Shown piece by piece: positions 48,501-60,400 of a stretch of DNA of 64,000 bases. A model generated the notes under the pieces. It saw nothing but the letters and a program-made list of their open reading frames with translations. It was not told where the DNA came from and did no database searches. Each line of letters begins with the position of its first letter. Position 1 is the stretch's first letter. Position numbers and translations under genes: made by a program. The DNA is from Manis javanica (taxonomy: Eukaryota > Chordata > Mammalia > Pholidota > Manidae): contig NC_133166.1 in the NCBI RefSeq assembly GCF_040802235.1, positions 116,512,991 to 116,576,990 on the forward strand, given 5' to 3'.

Positions 48501-51500
48501 TAGATGAACCTGCAAGAAGAGAAGAATGCAGAGGGGCTCAGAGCAACAGAGGCAGGCCCAGCCCCCTCTCAGCCGCCCTGCCCGCCACTGCCATCCCCCT
48601 GTCCGCTAATCCAACTCCCTCCCAACCCAGAGGCTGTGCTCCCTTGCCAACACCCCAACCCAGTCCCCACTGAGATCCAGCCCACCTCTGAATCACCCTT
48701 CTAGGCCAGCCATTGGTGCCACTCTGCACCCCAGCTCAGACCCCTCTTCTATGCATTCCTTTATCTCCTCTCCCCTAAACCCTAACCCTCACTACCTGGT
48801 TCCCATCCTATCAGTGGACACCTAGCCTGCATTCTTCAATCCTTCACTCTTCATGCCAGTCAACCAAAAGAATGACAAGCGCTTACACTGTCTACTCTGT
48901 GCTACGCACTTCTCAAAATTATCCTGGGAGGTCAAGCTTATTAGATCCATTATGCCTGTGAACCCAGTGAGGCCCAGCAGTTCAAAGACACATGCCCCAA
49001 AGTTAAGAAGTGGATGGACTCCGAGCTCCTGTAGGACAGGGATCATATCTCTCTTGTTTTATAGCTGATAATGTAAGAGCTCATGTTTCAGAGTCCTGGC
49101 CTTAGTCCAGGAGCCGTACTGTGTGCTTCGGAGGCATTGCCTCATTTCAGTTTGATGACCAACCCTGGATTAGTAGAGCTATCATTTCCATTTTAGACAT
49201 GAGCAAACTAGAAGACAGCTTAAATAACCCAAATATTTGAACCAAACTCAAACACAGGCCCTCTAGCTCCAGAGCCAGTCTCAACAACAAGGGCATGTGG
49301 ACCCCTGGTGCCCACGGGCATGGGTGCTCAACACACATTTGCAGAAAGAATCTCCCTTTGCATCCTCATGTCCTGGTGCAATAAGGGTCAAAAGACCTCG
49401 ATCCTAAGAGCCCAAATGATCTAGTCCCTCAAACCGCTTCATCTCTTTTGGCCTCCATTTTCTTATCTGTAAAATGGAAATAAATACCCTTTCTCTGCTG
49501 ACTTCACAGGCTTTGTATAAACATTATTAATTAACATGTTGCTGAGAAAGAACTTGGTAAATCAGAGTTCCATAGGGCCCCCCAGCCTGGGAGCCTCTGC
49601 CTCAGGCTGGTTTCCCACAGCTCTCCCCCTCCCTCCCCAGGGCTCAGCTGGACAGGCAGTAGGTACCCACCGGAGGAAGATGTGGCTGCACTGTTTGCGG
49701 ATGTAGGCCCGGAGCCCCAGGAACTTGCCGTAGACCCGGTGCAGGATGGTCTTGAGGTACTCACGCTCCCGGGGGTCCTCACTGTCAAATAGCTCCAGGA
49801 GCTGTGGGTCAAGGGTCAGGTGAGAGGCCAAGTCCAGGTTGCTTCTGTCCTTTCCCTACTCCCCTCAGAGAACCTGCCCCTGCCCCATGGCACCACCCAG
49901 CCTGAGCTCCCACTTCACCATCAGGACAAACTTTTGATCCACGTATCTCTTGGCCACAGAGGGCTGGAAGTCTGGGCTCTCCAAGAAACGCAGGAAAAAC
50001 TCATATACCAGCTGGGAGAGGGGACAGACAAAAAGGAGAGTTCAGAAACAGCCTCCCTGAGTCCCCTTGCCCTGTGGTCCTCATCCGACAGTCCAGGATC
50101 TAAGGAGACCTTCTCCCCTCTCCTCAGATCTCTTGTGAAACTCAGATCTCTGACTTCTGCAGCTCTCATACCTGCAGATGTGGCCACGAAGGTTCAAGGT
50201 TGGGCTCATCCTCTTCAGGGTCAAATTCAGGGTTCTCACTGGGTGGCAGGGTCCGGAAGATATTCACTGAGATCTGGGAAGCAGAGACAGGGTTCTTTAA
50301 GGAAGAGCCTTTGAAGGCAGAAGCCAGGGTTGGTTCCCTAACGGGCCTCCTAGCACCTGCCCCAGCGAGCAGTTTGCTCCTTGGAAATCTAGTTCATGGA
50401 GGCCCTGGGCCAGGGGATGGGGGTCTCAGGCCGGACTGGACATATCCCTGACCTCTACCAGGGACAGTCCAGCAGGGAAGACAAAAATGAAAGCAATAAG
50501 GTCTATGGATATTTTAGGCACAAAAGTGAGATTTCTAGCTTGAACACTGAGAGAGGCTTCATGGAAGACGCAGCACCTGAGACCGGCCATGGGGATAAGA
50601 GACATGGGGGGATTCATAGCAGGCCTCAGGAGAGCAAAAGTGAAAGTGTGGGGGGGGACAAGCCAAGGAGGTACTGAATGACCTCTGGCAGGGTGCTAGG
50701 CAGCAGGGCTGGGGGAGGGGAGAAGATGGGGTTTATTCTCTGCACAGCAGCTCACAGGCAAGCCAGTTGGGTTCCAGTACCCCCTAAGTTCTTTCCAGAG
50801 CTGGGTTGTGGGGTGCCAGGTGCTCACCATGCGGATGATGTCTGGGTAGACAGGCTCAATGAGGACGCCCCGGGTGCTCCCCACACACTCCACCAGCTCA
50901 TTGAGCGCTGCTCGCTTCACCTCCTTCCCCTTCAGGTCAGCCACACAATCCAAGAAGTCAAACATCACCCCGCACTGGGCCAGCTTCCGGCTCAGCAGCT
51001 CGTGCAGCTCAGAGGCTGGCACATCTGGGGAGAAGGGATGGGGCTGAGCCTGGGCCCCAGCCGCCACAGCTCTGGGCGGGGGCGGACCCTCCTACTGCCT
51101 CAGGCAGCCTCCCCTGGCCTCAGACCCCATGCTCTTGTGCCATCGCCCACTCCTCGCAGAGAGCAAACAACTCCTGTCCTGTCCTCCATTCTTACAGGGT
51201 AAAGAGCTTCATCTTTCCTCCTAATCCAGGCTCAGAGAGTACAATGGCCTGATTTTAAAGCAAGGTGTAACAGACCCTGGATGGTGGGGCTTTCCACAGG
51301 TGCCTGAAACGGCCACTGCCTGCCTCTCCTGGGTGGCACTCTGTTCTAAAAGCTAGTAGCGCAGAGGAAGTTCAAAGCCAAGGATCTCTAGGGTACCCTC
51401 GGGCTCAGCCAGTGGAGTTCCGTGGCCCAGAGGTGAGGGGATGATAGGGTGATCACAGAGAGCCTGAGTACCTGCTGGACTGCTAGGGGCCTCCTGGAAC

Positions 51501-51989
51501 CCAGGCTGTGGGCCCCACCCTTGGCCCTGGTCTGCCCCCCAGGGTGGCGTCACTTCCAGATGCCCCACCTCCAAGAATGACAGGCTAGTCAGGCCATGCG
51601 TCAGCAGAGGGCTGGGAGTGGGGGTCAGCGCCAATGGTGAAGTCCCTCGCCTGGAAGGGGCCACCCAAACTCCCTCTGATAGCTGCCAGCTGCTTCTTGC
51701 TACCCCTCCACACACACACACACACACACACACGGCCTTCCTTGCCCATTCTGGGACTCAGGCACCTTGGCAGCCAGCAGCCAGGCTCACCTTTGAGCAG
51801 GGGTAGTGGAGTGAGCTCTTGCTGGTTGCTCTGATAGCGGAACTGAGAGGAGCTATGGGAGCGCCGGGGCCTGGCCCTGCGGAGGGATCGGCGGGAGAAG
51901 CCGTCTACCTTGTCGGGTGGGGGCACAGGTGACAGCCCCGGGGAAGAGGGGCTGGTAGGAGTGCTTGCTGGGGGCAGCTTCGTCTCCAT
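45522..51989 (-). CDS. PPP2R5B: PPP2R5B, PP2A regulatory subunit B56-beta (complete, 13 coding exons)
   Basis: Coding exons, in transcript order: 51989-51791, 51024-50828, 50273-50172, 50011-49919, 49801-49671, 48509-48450, 48350-48242, 47770-47717, 47645-47595, 47481-47362, 46560-46433, 46171-46070 and 45669-45522. All are in phase and yield 497 residues, the human length. A Pro/Ser-rich N-terminus (1-30) and a basic [11 protein letters not shown] stretch precede the B56 HEAT-like core, about residues 67-450, with landmarks [24 protein letters not shown] and FWNNEYI. The C-terminus is Gln/Arg-rich and ends GGQS, the beta-isoform tail. B56 subunits steer the PP2A catalytic core to LxxIxE-bearing partners. 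B56-beta is linked to AKT dephosphorylation and neuronal functions. Against my memory of human, residue 246 is Leu instead of Phe (YELEHF). The start codon begins the conserved METKLPP. Confidence 0.97.
46690..49560. repeat. MIR fragments in PPP2R5B introns
   Basis: MIR-like text lies at about 46690-46890 ('cctcagtgttttcatttgtg', 'aaatggggctaataataac'), 47085-47270 ('actttgcagaggaggaagc'), 48830-49060, 49120-49330 and 49380-49560 ('ccattttcttatctgtaaaa'). All lie between the exons listed for PPP2R5B and are diverged. Confidence 0.65.
51709..51733. repeat. CA dinucleotide microsatellite in PPP2R5B intron
   Basis: About 12 uninterrupted CA units in the intron after the first coding exon, 58 bp from its donor. 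It is likely length-polymorphic. Confidence 0.95.
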
Positions 51990-52023
51990 GGTGGCCAGGC
52001 AGCAGGTCAAGCGTTCAGAGTCC

Positions 52024-53160
52024 CCTGGGTTCCCTTTGGGCCTGAAGGATGCTGAGTGAGGTGGAGCTGACTAACTTGGGCCCATCCTGTGGGGCATGGG
52101 GGGGGCACAATGACAGTCCTGCCTGCCCCCCCCCAGGCCCTCGGCAACTGCCCAGTCCTGGGGGGCAGGCAGGGTAGAGAGGAAGATGGCTCAGGCCTCA
52201 GGTCCTTCCAGGGGGTCCTGAAGAGTCCAGTTAGGGTTCCCACCCTCTTTTGAAAACGAAGTCAAGGCAGAAAGGTTGGCAAGAAAAAGAGAGCGCCTGT
52301 CAGTTCTTTGAGGAGAGACGGTGTGTGCGGCAGCAGCTGAGCACCCAAGTCTCTTTTCTCTCCTGCCCTGGTCCAGAACCTAAGTAGGGGCACAGTCCCC
52401 TCCCACAGGAAACATGTTCCCCCTTCTCACAGACTGCCAGGCCCCAGGCTCCAAAACAACCCCGTTTGGAATAGGGCCTATCCCCCAAGCCAGCCCCTAC
52501 CTGGAATGGGGCCCTGGGGCCTCATCCCTGGCCCCTAACAGAACGGGGCCCCATTCCTGCTCCACTAATCCGGGCTACCAGGGACTTCCTCAAGAATGGG
52601 GCCCTGGCCCCATGCCACCCCGCTCCTGGATCCCGGCACCCTCCCCCACCTCAGCGCCTTCCTCGCCCCCCAAATCTCATTTGCCCCCTGGTGAGGGACA
52701 CTCACTTCTCAGAAGCCCAGACTTTGGTCCCCTTCCCCAGGGGCTGCGGGTGGGGAGGGGGGCAGCGGTTCAGGGCTCCTTCGCAGAGGTTTCGCTCCAG
52801 GCGCTGGCGCTGGGCGGCGGCGCTCCGGGGTTCTCTCTCGGGCTCCGGGGGGCCCGGAGCATGCCCCCAGCTCAGCCCCGGGTCGGGGCACGGGCGCCCG
52901 GCGGGCTCTGAGCTGGCCCGGGCAGCGCGCGGACCTCTCCTCAAGTCGTGGGACCCGAAGCGGCGCGGCGCTGCAGGAGCCCCGGGTCTGAGCGCACCGG
53001 CACCCGCCGCCCAGCTGCTCAGGATGACATCAAGTCACTCCGCCCCCCCCAACGCCCAGCCCGCACCTCCTCGCGGGCGGGGGCGCTGGGGGCTGCGTCA
53101 GGAAGTTCCCGGGGCCTCTGGGAGATGTAGTCTCCGCACCGCTTAAAGGAGGCTGCCAGT
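52024..53160 (-). promoter_or_regulatory. PPP2R5B: PPP2R5B CpG-island promoter and noncoding first exon
   Basis: A dense CpG block spans about 52740-53110. On the minus strand a perfect donor GAA|GTGAGT lies at 52706/52705. The exon holding the start codon follows an acceptor at 52025 or 52042, so one noncoding exon within the island is expected. At 53118-53131 the minus strand reads ACTACATCTCCCAG, the core of the ZNF143/THAP11 element common in housekeeping promoters. No TATA box is seen. The start site, probably near 53000-53100, is inferred. Confidence 0.7.
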
Positions 53161-56100
53161 CAGAAAGGGTAACCCCTGAGAGCTCTGGGGATAAGGCTGA
53201 AGCAGAGCCGGGATGGGGTCCAACTGGGGCTGGGCTTCTGGGTTCTGGAAGGGAGGCCGCACAGGGAGAGGAGAACTCAGGAGTCTCTACCACGAAGGTA
53301 GAGGATGCCAGCACAGGACCCTGACAGGAAAGAGGCCCAATCCTATGTCAGGCCCAAAGATTGGCCTACTCTATCTGTGCCCTGGGCACCCCATCCTCAT
53401 GGGAACCCCACCTTCTCCCCAGAATGGCTTGACTTAAGACCCCCCCCCCCCCACTTGGAAACCAGCACTGGACTGGTTAATAGTCTTCAGTGCCTGCTGG
53501 GAGGGGTGTGGCATGCCCAGGCTGCTGGGAAATGCAGTCCGTCCTCTGGCCTGCAGTCCCCCTCCGGTCCCTCGCTGTCTATGGTGACATCATGGTCTGG
53601 GGTTTAAAGGGCCAGCCTTGGAGTGGCAAAGCATCAGAGTGGGAGATGCTCCCCGGTTGCCACCCCACCCCAGGCAAGCCAGCCTCCCTGGATGAATCTC
53701 CCAGCCCTCTGGGTCCCAAGATGTGTTAGTGGGGTCTCTGATTCAAAACCCTGCTGTGGGGATTCTATGGGTTTAGCATATAAGCCCAAAGTTCCTGGTC
53801 TACAGTCCTGGGCCCCCTTTCTAGGACCCTAGACTCCCAACACCTTTTATTCCCTGAACTCCATCCCCTATGCTACCCTATGAAATCTCCACCCAGAATT
53901 TTTGCCTAGATGAATAAATGGTCCACGTGAGCAGTAGGAGTGGCTAAAAGACTGGACAGTGAGGTCAGGGAGGGGTTGGGGCCCTTATCAGAGTCTTCTC
54001 CACTCTGCCTTGTGCTTTAGTGGCCACTCAGTGCCCCAGTGGAATGAACCAGCCATCTTCCCTGCTGTAGATGGAGTCTGGGTGCCCAAGAGGTGCCCAC
54101 CTGCTGAGCAACAGAAAGCAAGGCCAAATTTAGCTATGCTGGGACCCAGGACTGTACCACTGGAGAGCTGGCCAGAATCCCTATTGCTCAGATATCTTCA
54201 GCAGGCCTTGTCCATCTGGACCTTGGTGTCCTCATCTATCAAATGGAAACCCACAGTCTCCTTGCCCATTTCCCAGGCTGCGGAGGTGAAGCCTCTTCCA
54301 CATCTCTGCAGGAAAAGCTGAGGGAAAGCCACCCCACCAAGCTGTCTATGGCCAGCAAAGGACACCAATGTACAGTGGGAAGTGTGTTGCCCAAGATCAT
54401 ACAGTCTGTCATCAAAAGCTAGGACCACAGGCCAGGTCCACACCTCCCAGCCTAAGTCAGGATGGCACCAGCTCCAGCCCCCAACTGCAGGCCCTCTGGG
54501 GGCTAGTGCCCTGGACGCTGAGGGTCTCAGGGCCAGGCTGATGATGGAAGGTTGGTGTTTTGTAAAAAAGGTGTGCTTTACTTGAGGATTGGGGGACCAA
54601 ATGGTGGAGGACAGACACAAGACTTCCTGCAAGAAGTGGCATTTGAACTGGGTCTCAAAATAGATTAAATGTCACATGTGGGAGTACAGGGTTGAAAATT
54701 CTTTTTTAAATCTTCTTTACTATACTATAAAATTCACATACTGTATAATTCACCCACTCTGGCATTGTTGTTTAATGAATATAGAGTTTCAGTTTTGCAA
54801 GATGAAAAAGTTCTGGAGATTCCTTGCACAACAATGTGAATATTCTTAATGCTATAAAATTGTATATTTAGAAATGGTTAAGATGATAAAATTTGTTGTA
54901 TATATTTTTCCACAATTTAGACAAAATGCAAAATCCGGACCCTGTACCACGGCCCATGTCAAAAGCCACAGCACCCAGGCTACCTTCCATCTTCCCTTCC
55001 ACACCTATCCTGATCCTACTGAGGAAATTCCTTAAGGGGCTTCTTCTGGGTGGGCCATGCCTGGGGAAGGGAGAGCCTCCCCCCAGGGCCCCTGAGGTCT
55101 AGAGCACATGGTTTGCCTCACGAGTTTCCACCTAATCTAATGTGAGGAGGCCCTAAGGACCCCACAAAGCCTGGCCCTCCCCCTTTGCTCTCTGCCAGGG
55201 GGAGCCTTGGCCTCATCCTACCCCAGATCCCTCAAGTTCTCCGTGAACCAGCTGTGCAGTAAAAGCTCGCTACTGCAGTGCCCAGGGCCAGTGTATTTGT
55301 AGGGGCTGCTTGACCTAAGCAGGGCCTGGGACTTTACCCTAAAAATACGTCTATGGGATCCCCAATACCACCTTCCCTCCTAAGGGAATATTGTCCTCTT
55401 TATCTTGCGAATATTTTTTCTCTCTCTCTCTCATTCAGTTTCTACTCCAAGGGCCTGGGCCAGGTTGTGGGATAGCTACATGTTGGGAATTGGTTTTCTG
55501 CGGAGCTCATAGTGCACTGTCTAGGGGAGACAGCAGGGAGGAACTTTGTGCCCCTCTGAGCCCTGTCTATTTCTCTGCTGTGGCACAGATGCTGCACTGT
55601 GTCCTGGCCACAGAGGGGATCAGGCTCAGGAGTGGACTTACAGGCACCCACTTCTAAGAAATAGATGTGGCTCACAGGCAAGTCACAATGAGAGACTGTG
55701 TGGGTGCAGTCTCACTGGAGGGAAGCTGACCCAAGAAGCAACCACCCCAGATTGGAAACCTGAGTATTGGGAATAGCCCTGTGGCCCCAGCCTTTGCTCA
55801 TGACACACCCCATGTATGCTGCAGGGGAATGGTTACCTCCTCCTAGTCTGGATACAAGGACCACCTTTCCTAGACTCCAGAATACACCCTCTGTTCTCAC
55901 TGCCTTTGGAAGAAGTGATGTTCGCTCATTCACTTGCTCCACAGGCTTTTGCTCCACAGCTTCAGTTTTCCTGTCCTAGAAAATGAGGGGATTAATAGCA
56001 TTCCCCCGCACTGAGGGTGTGGCAAAGAACAGATGCGGTGATGCATGTAAAGTGACAAGGGCCCAGGACATCACACAGGCTCAGTTCATGGTATTTATCA

Positions 56101-57280
56101 CTTTCTTAATTATTTAGCAAACTTTGGGTGGACACAACACTGCCTCTGGCCTGTCACTGGGGACAGGGAAATCCCTTGGTTCATTCCCCAAGCATTTTCT
56201 CAGTGGCCCTCCTATTAGCTGCCTCTCTGAATGGAGCCTTTGCAATGTTTCCAAAAGTCTCTTGGAGGCTGCCTGTCAGTCCCTTCCAGGTAAATAAACT
56301 GTCCCAGGTAAGTAACTGGGACAAGTTACTGGAGATAAAACAGGCTTCCAGCAGTAGCAGCAGTTTGCCTCAGGCCACACAGAGCTGGGACTGGAATCCA
56401 AGTCTCTGCTCCTCAGTCCAGGGTGAAGCTCTTGCTTCAAGCTGACTTTTGGCATTAGAATATGGTAGAGTCCATCTTCCTAGTAAGGCTAAAATAGAAT
56501 TATAATTACCTGTGGGTATCCCTTAAGTCACCCATGACTAAGAGGTCTTGTGTTCCACTAAAACTTTATGATGCTGCCATGTGACAATCTGTATGATTTT
56601 CACGTGTCATGAAATCCTATTCTTCCTTTGAGTTTTTCCAACTATTTAAAATGTAAAAACCATCCTTAGCTCACAGGCTGCACAAAAACAATAAACCCCT
56701 GCTCAAGAGATTTAGAGTCCATTTTTAATTAATTTTAGGATTAGAGGTATGTAAAACTATTTGTATTATTCCAGAGAGGGGCTGAAGGTCCGAACAACTG
56801 AAGAGAGAAGGCAGGGTCAGTGACTCTGCAAAGCACCCTAGGTGAGGAATGGGAAAAAAAGTTCTCCTTAGTGATGATTCACAGCAATCTATTAACGTTT
56901 TGTTATCTGTAAAATGAAGACAATAATCTCCAATCCAATGAGGATTGAATGAGATAAAGGATGGTAAAGTGTTTTGTAAACTGCAAATGTTTTTTTCACT
57001 TGATTATTTCTACAGATGTGTGCTGGGGCTCTCACACCGACTATTCCTCTGAGAAGCTTTTTACCAAGTTTGACGGGACACTGTTCCTTTAAGTCCTCCC
57101 CAACTACCTCTAGTAGTTGGAAAGTCAGCACATGCGCGGTCCTTTTTGGGGCTGGACCACAAGCAGCAGCCTTCCTAGAGCCTGTAGAAGGGAGGTTAAA
57201 GGTCCTCCCGCGCAGAATTTTTACGCAGGCGTAAATCCAGACTGGGAACACTATATCGTGCAGACAGCCCAGTCCTATTT
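53160..57280. other. PPP2R5B-ATG2A intergenic region
   Basis: No coding gene is supported. Contents: a 13-bp poly-C run (53440-53452), a second ZNF143-like site on the minus strand (ACTGCATTTCCCAGCAG, 53524-53540), MIR-like fragments (about 54200-54460, 55990-56110, 56320-56430), an L1 tail (54655-54930), and a short CT repeat (about 55420-55434). The region from 56450 to 57250 is AT-richer unique DNA grading into the ATG2A promoter. Confidence 0.6.
54655..54930. repeat. L1M 3'-end fragments
   Basis: A short antisense L1 piece ('ataaaattcacatactgtat', about 54713-54760) is followed by a sense L1M end ('aatatagagtttcagttttg', 'aaaagttctggagattcctt', 'ttagaaatggttaagatgat', 'atatttttccacaatttag'). 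Old and truncated. Confidence 0.75.
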
Positions 57281-57497
57281 TGGCGCTCTAAGGCCCCGCC
57301 CCCTGCGCCCAATCACTAGGCCTCTCCCTTTGCAGTGACCAATGGCAGTGAGTGGGGGCGTGACTGAGCGTCCGGGGGCGCGGCCTGGAGCTGAGAGAAG
57401 CGGCGGGGCAAGCCGGGGGCTGTAGTGAACAGCGCAGCCGAACGGGGATTGCCGGCTTGCGGCGAGCGGAGGAGGCCCGGGCCCGACGGTCTCCGAG
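57280..57497 (+). promoter_or_regulatory. ATG2A: ATG2A CpG-rich promoter with paired CCAAT boxes
   Basis: GC content rises sharply and CpGs cluster. Two CCAAT boxes at 57309-57313 and 57339-57343 are 30 bp apart, close to three helical turns, the spacing favoured by paired NF-Y. GC boxes (GGGGGCGTGAC near 57355 and GGGGGCGCGGCC near 57373) lie downstream. No TATA box is seen. Transcription likely begins around 57370-57420, leaving a 5' UTR of about 100 nt. The start site is inferred. Confidence 0.65.
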
Positions 57498-60400
57498 ATG
57501 TCACGATGGCTGTGGCCATGGTCGAACTGTGTGAAAGAGCGGGTCTGCCGCTACTTGCTGCACCACTACTTGGGTCACTTCTTCCAGGAGCACCTCAGCC
57601 TGGACCAGCTCAGCCTCGATCTATACAAGGGCAGCGTTGCCCTGCGGGACATCCACCTGGAGATCTGGGTGAGGAGCCTGGTCTGAACCCAGAAAAGGGC
57701 GTGGGGAGGGGGCGCAGCGACCTGGGGCTCTCGGAGACTGGGTCGGACTGGGGGACCAGGAGAGGCCATGGGAGCCCGGCCCTTTACAGACATCAGAGGA
57801 ACCCGGGCTGATCTCCAGAACCAGAAGTGGAATGGGAAGGGTCCCTGCCTCCACTTCGCAGGAAGAGAACTGAGGCTGGGGAGGGGGATGTCACTTGTCT
57901 GAAGAATGCTAGGATAAGAACACCTCATTTGGGGCCTGAGTTGGGCAGCGTTGTGTCAGAGGCTGAGGAGACGGTAAAGAGGGTCTCTGTTAGGGCCGGG
58001 CCAGGGCGTGACAGAGTTGGGGCCTTGCATCTGGTCGGGGAAGGCTGGTAGGGATCCGGAGTCCTGCCGAGGTAACCTGCGGGAAAGGTGCCCTGACCTC
58101 CTGACCCTCGGTCCTGGGCCCAGTGGGTGGGGTTCGCCTCCGGATGTGGATGTCAACAACCGCGTCAGCACCCGTGTTGATCAACACCTCGTGTCACTGC
58201 TGCTGCGGCTCCCTACTTCCTGATTTGGGGAGAGTGGGATGGACTGGAGGGTGTTTGGGGAGGGCCTAGAGCCCTGCATCCCCACTGGAGGGAAGCCCTG
58301 GAGGAAAGGTGGAGAGGTCTGGCCTTAGGCAGGGAGGAGGAGGCAGAGGGGAGAAAAGTCTGGGTCCGAGGTCTGAGTCTGGGGGCAGTGAGGGGCGGTG
58401 ATCACAGCCCAGCTGACCTGGGAAGTTGCAGAGGAGCCACCAATTAGAGGCAGCAGTCCAGTGCTGGCACAGGGTCAACCCTACAGTCCAGAGCAGCGGG
58501 GGTGGGCATGGCAGTGGGGGCTTCTCGGTTTTCTGGATGGCCAAATAGGGTGCTTGGCCTCAATGCATTTGGGGCAGGAGGAGCTGGGCTTTAGGGTTAG
58601 GCCAGGCCTTCCTGAGCAAATGTTAGGATAGGAGGAGACGCCTGAGCCCAGAGTTGGGGGCACCTCCTAGTAGCCTCTTGCCTTTTCTGACCTCCTACCT
58701 CAGCCTTCTAGGCTGACCTGAAAGAAATGGCCCTCTAGGTTGCCTCTTGCTACTTCCAGCCCTGCAAACACTCCCACCCTGCCCTGCTCTGCCCTCCTGT
58801 TGGGTATTGAACTGATTTCTAGCTAGGCTGCTGACCGGATGGCCTCCAGGGAGGAGCTCAGCCCTGGTGGAATGCAGGTACCTTCCCAGTAGCTGGCCCT
58901 TCCTCCCAGCTGCTCTGCCTGCAGCCCCTACCTTGGAGACCCCAGAAGAAGCCAAGTGCCTGGGGACCCTGGGATGAGGAGAGAGGCCTGGGTCGCAGTC
59001 TCAGTCCCCATAGTGCGTTGGGTGACTTGACTAGTCCCATTACTAGGCCACAGTTTCCCCCATCTCTGGATCTCTGGGTCAAGAATATAGACTTGATCTC
59101 TATGGGCCTTGTAGTTCTGTTGTATTTTTTTATTAATGGATCCAACAAATGGTTAGGAGGCCCTCTCTGTGTGACACCACACAGAGTGCCTGGGGTCACA
59201 CAGAGAAGGCAGGTCAGCTCCTGCCCTCAAAGAGCTCCCAGGCCAGGGGTGCTGCTCCCCCATTTGTAACCAGGACCTCAAACTTGAGAGAGTGTCAGGA
59301 GTTGGGGGGTCCTCTCTGGCCCAGTCCAGCCCCCTCGCCTGCATCTCTTGGACTCTCGCCTTGAGCTCCATGCTTGCCCAAAATGAGAGTGGGGTGCAGC
59401 TGCTGCGGTCTCCCCTGGGCCTCTGCATGTACTGTCCTCATGCCTGGGACACATACCACCTTCCATCCCCTCCACCTGCTTTCCTCCTGGTCATCCTTCA
59501 GCTCCCTCTCCTCTGGCTGGAAAGACTGGTTATATTTGGGTGATGCAGTACTAGGGCCGGCCAGAAGTAGGGGTCAGCGTGAGCAGAGGTAGGGCTCTGT
59601 AGATAGCCTGCAGGGGGAAGGGAGGAGGGAGGGTGCTCTCTACGGTGGGGCAGCCAGACAAGGAGTGCGGCAGCTACGTTTGGGTTTGCCTGAGCCGGCT
59701 TTGTGCCCTGCTTGCTCCAGTCTGTGAACGAGGTGCTGGAGTCCATAGAATCACCACTGGAGCTGGTGGAAGGCTTCGTGGGCTCCATTGAGGTGGCCGT
59801 GCCCTGGGCTGCACTGCTCACCGACCACTGCACGGTGCATGTGTCAGGCCTCCAGCTCATCCTGCAGCCCCGCCAGGGCCCAGGTGAGGGAAGGACAAGG
59901 CCAGGATGGGGGTGAGAGCACAAGTGGGAGTAGGCCTGGGCACCCATGAGGTAACTGGACCTGCCTGCCCTGAGACCCCCTTCCTGCTCAAAGGGCCAGG
60001 GCCTGCCGACTCACAGAGCTGGGCCTCATGCATGACCACGAGCCTGCAGCTGGCTCAGGAGTGCCTGCGGGATGGGCTGCCTGAGCCCTCTGAGCCACCA
60101 CAGCCCTTGGAGGGACTGGAGATGTTTGCCCAGACCATCGAGACTGGTAAACATGACGTTTCTGACCCCTCTGCCCCCCTGCCCCCCCATGGCCCACAGG
60201 ACAGGGGCCCCGGACAGTAGTATGGCCAACCTGCTGCCTCTACAGGGAAACTCTGCCTGCCCCTTGCTGCTCCACCTGACCTAAGACCTCTCCCCACCTC
60301 TCAGTGCTACGAAGGATCAAGGTGACCTTCCTGGACACTGTCGTGAGGGTGGAGCACTCACCAGACAGTGGGGAGCGCGGTGTGGCGGTGGAAGTCCACG

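Noticed and set aside
51709-51733. CA repeat considered as a splicing enhancer for the PPP2R5B first coding exon
   Set aside because: hnRNP L does bind CA runs near exons, but nothing in the sequence shows use here and the adjacent donor is already strong.
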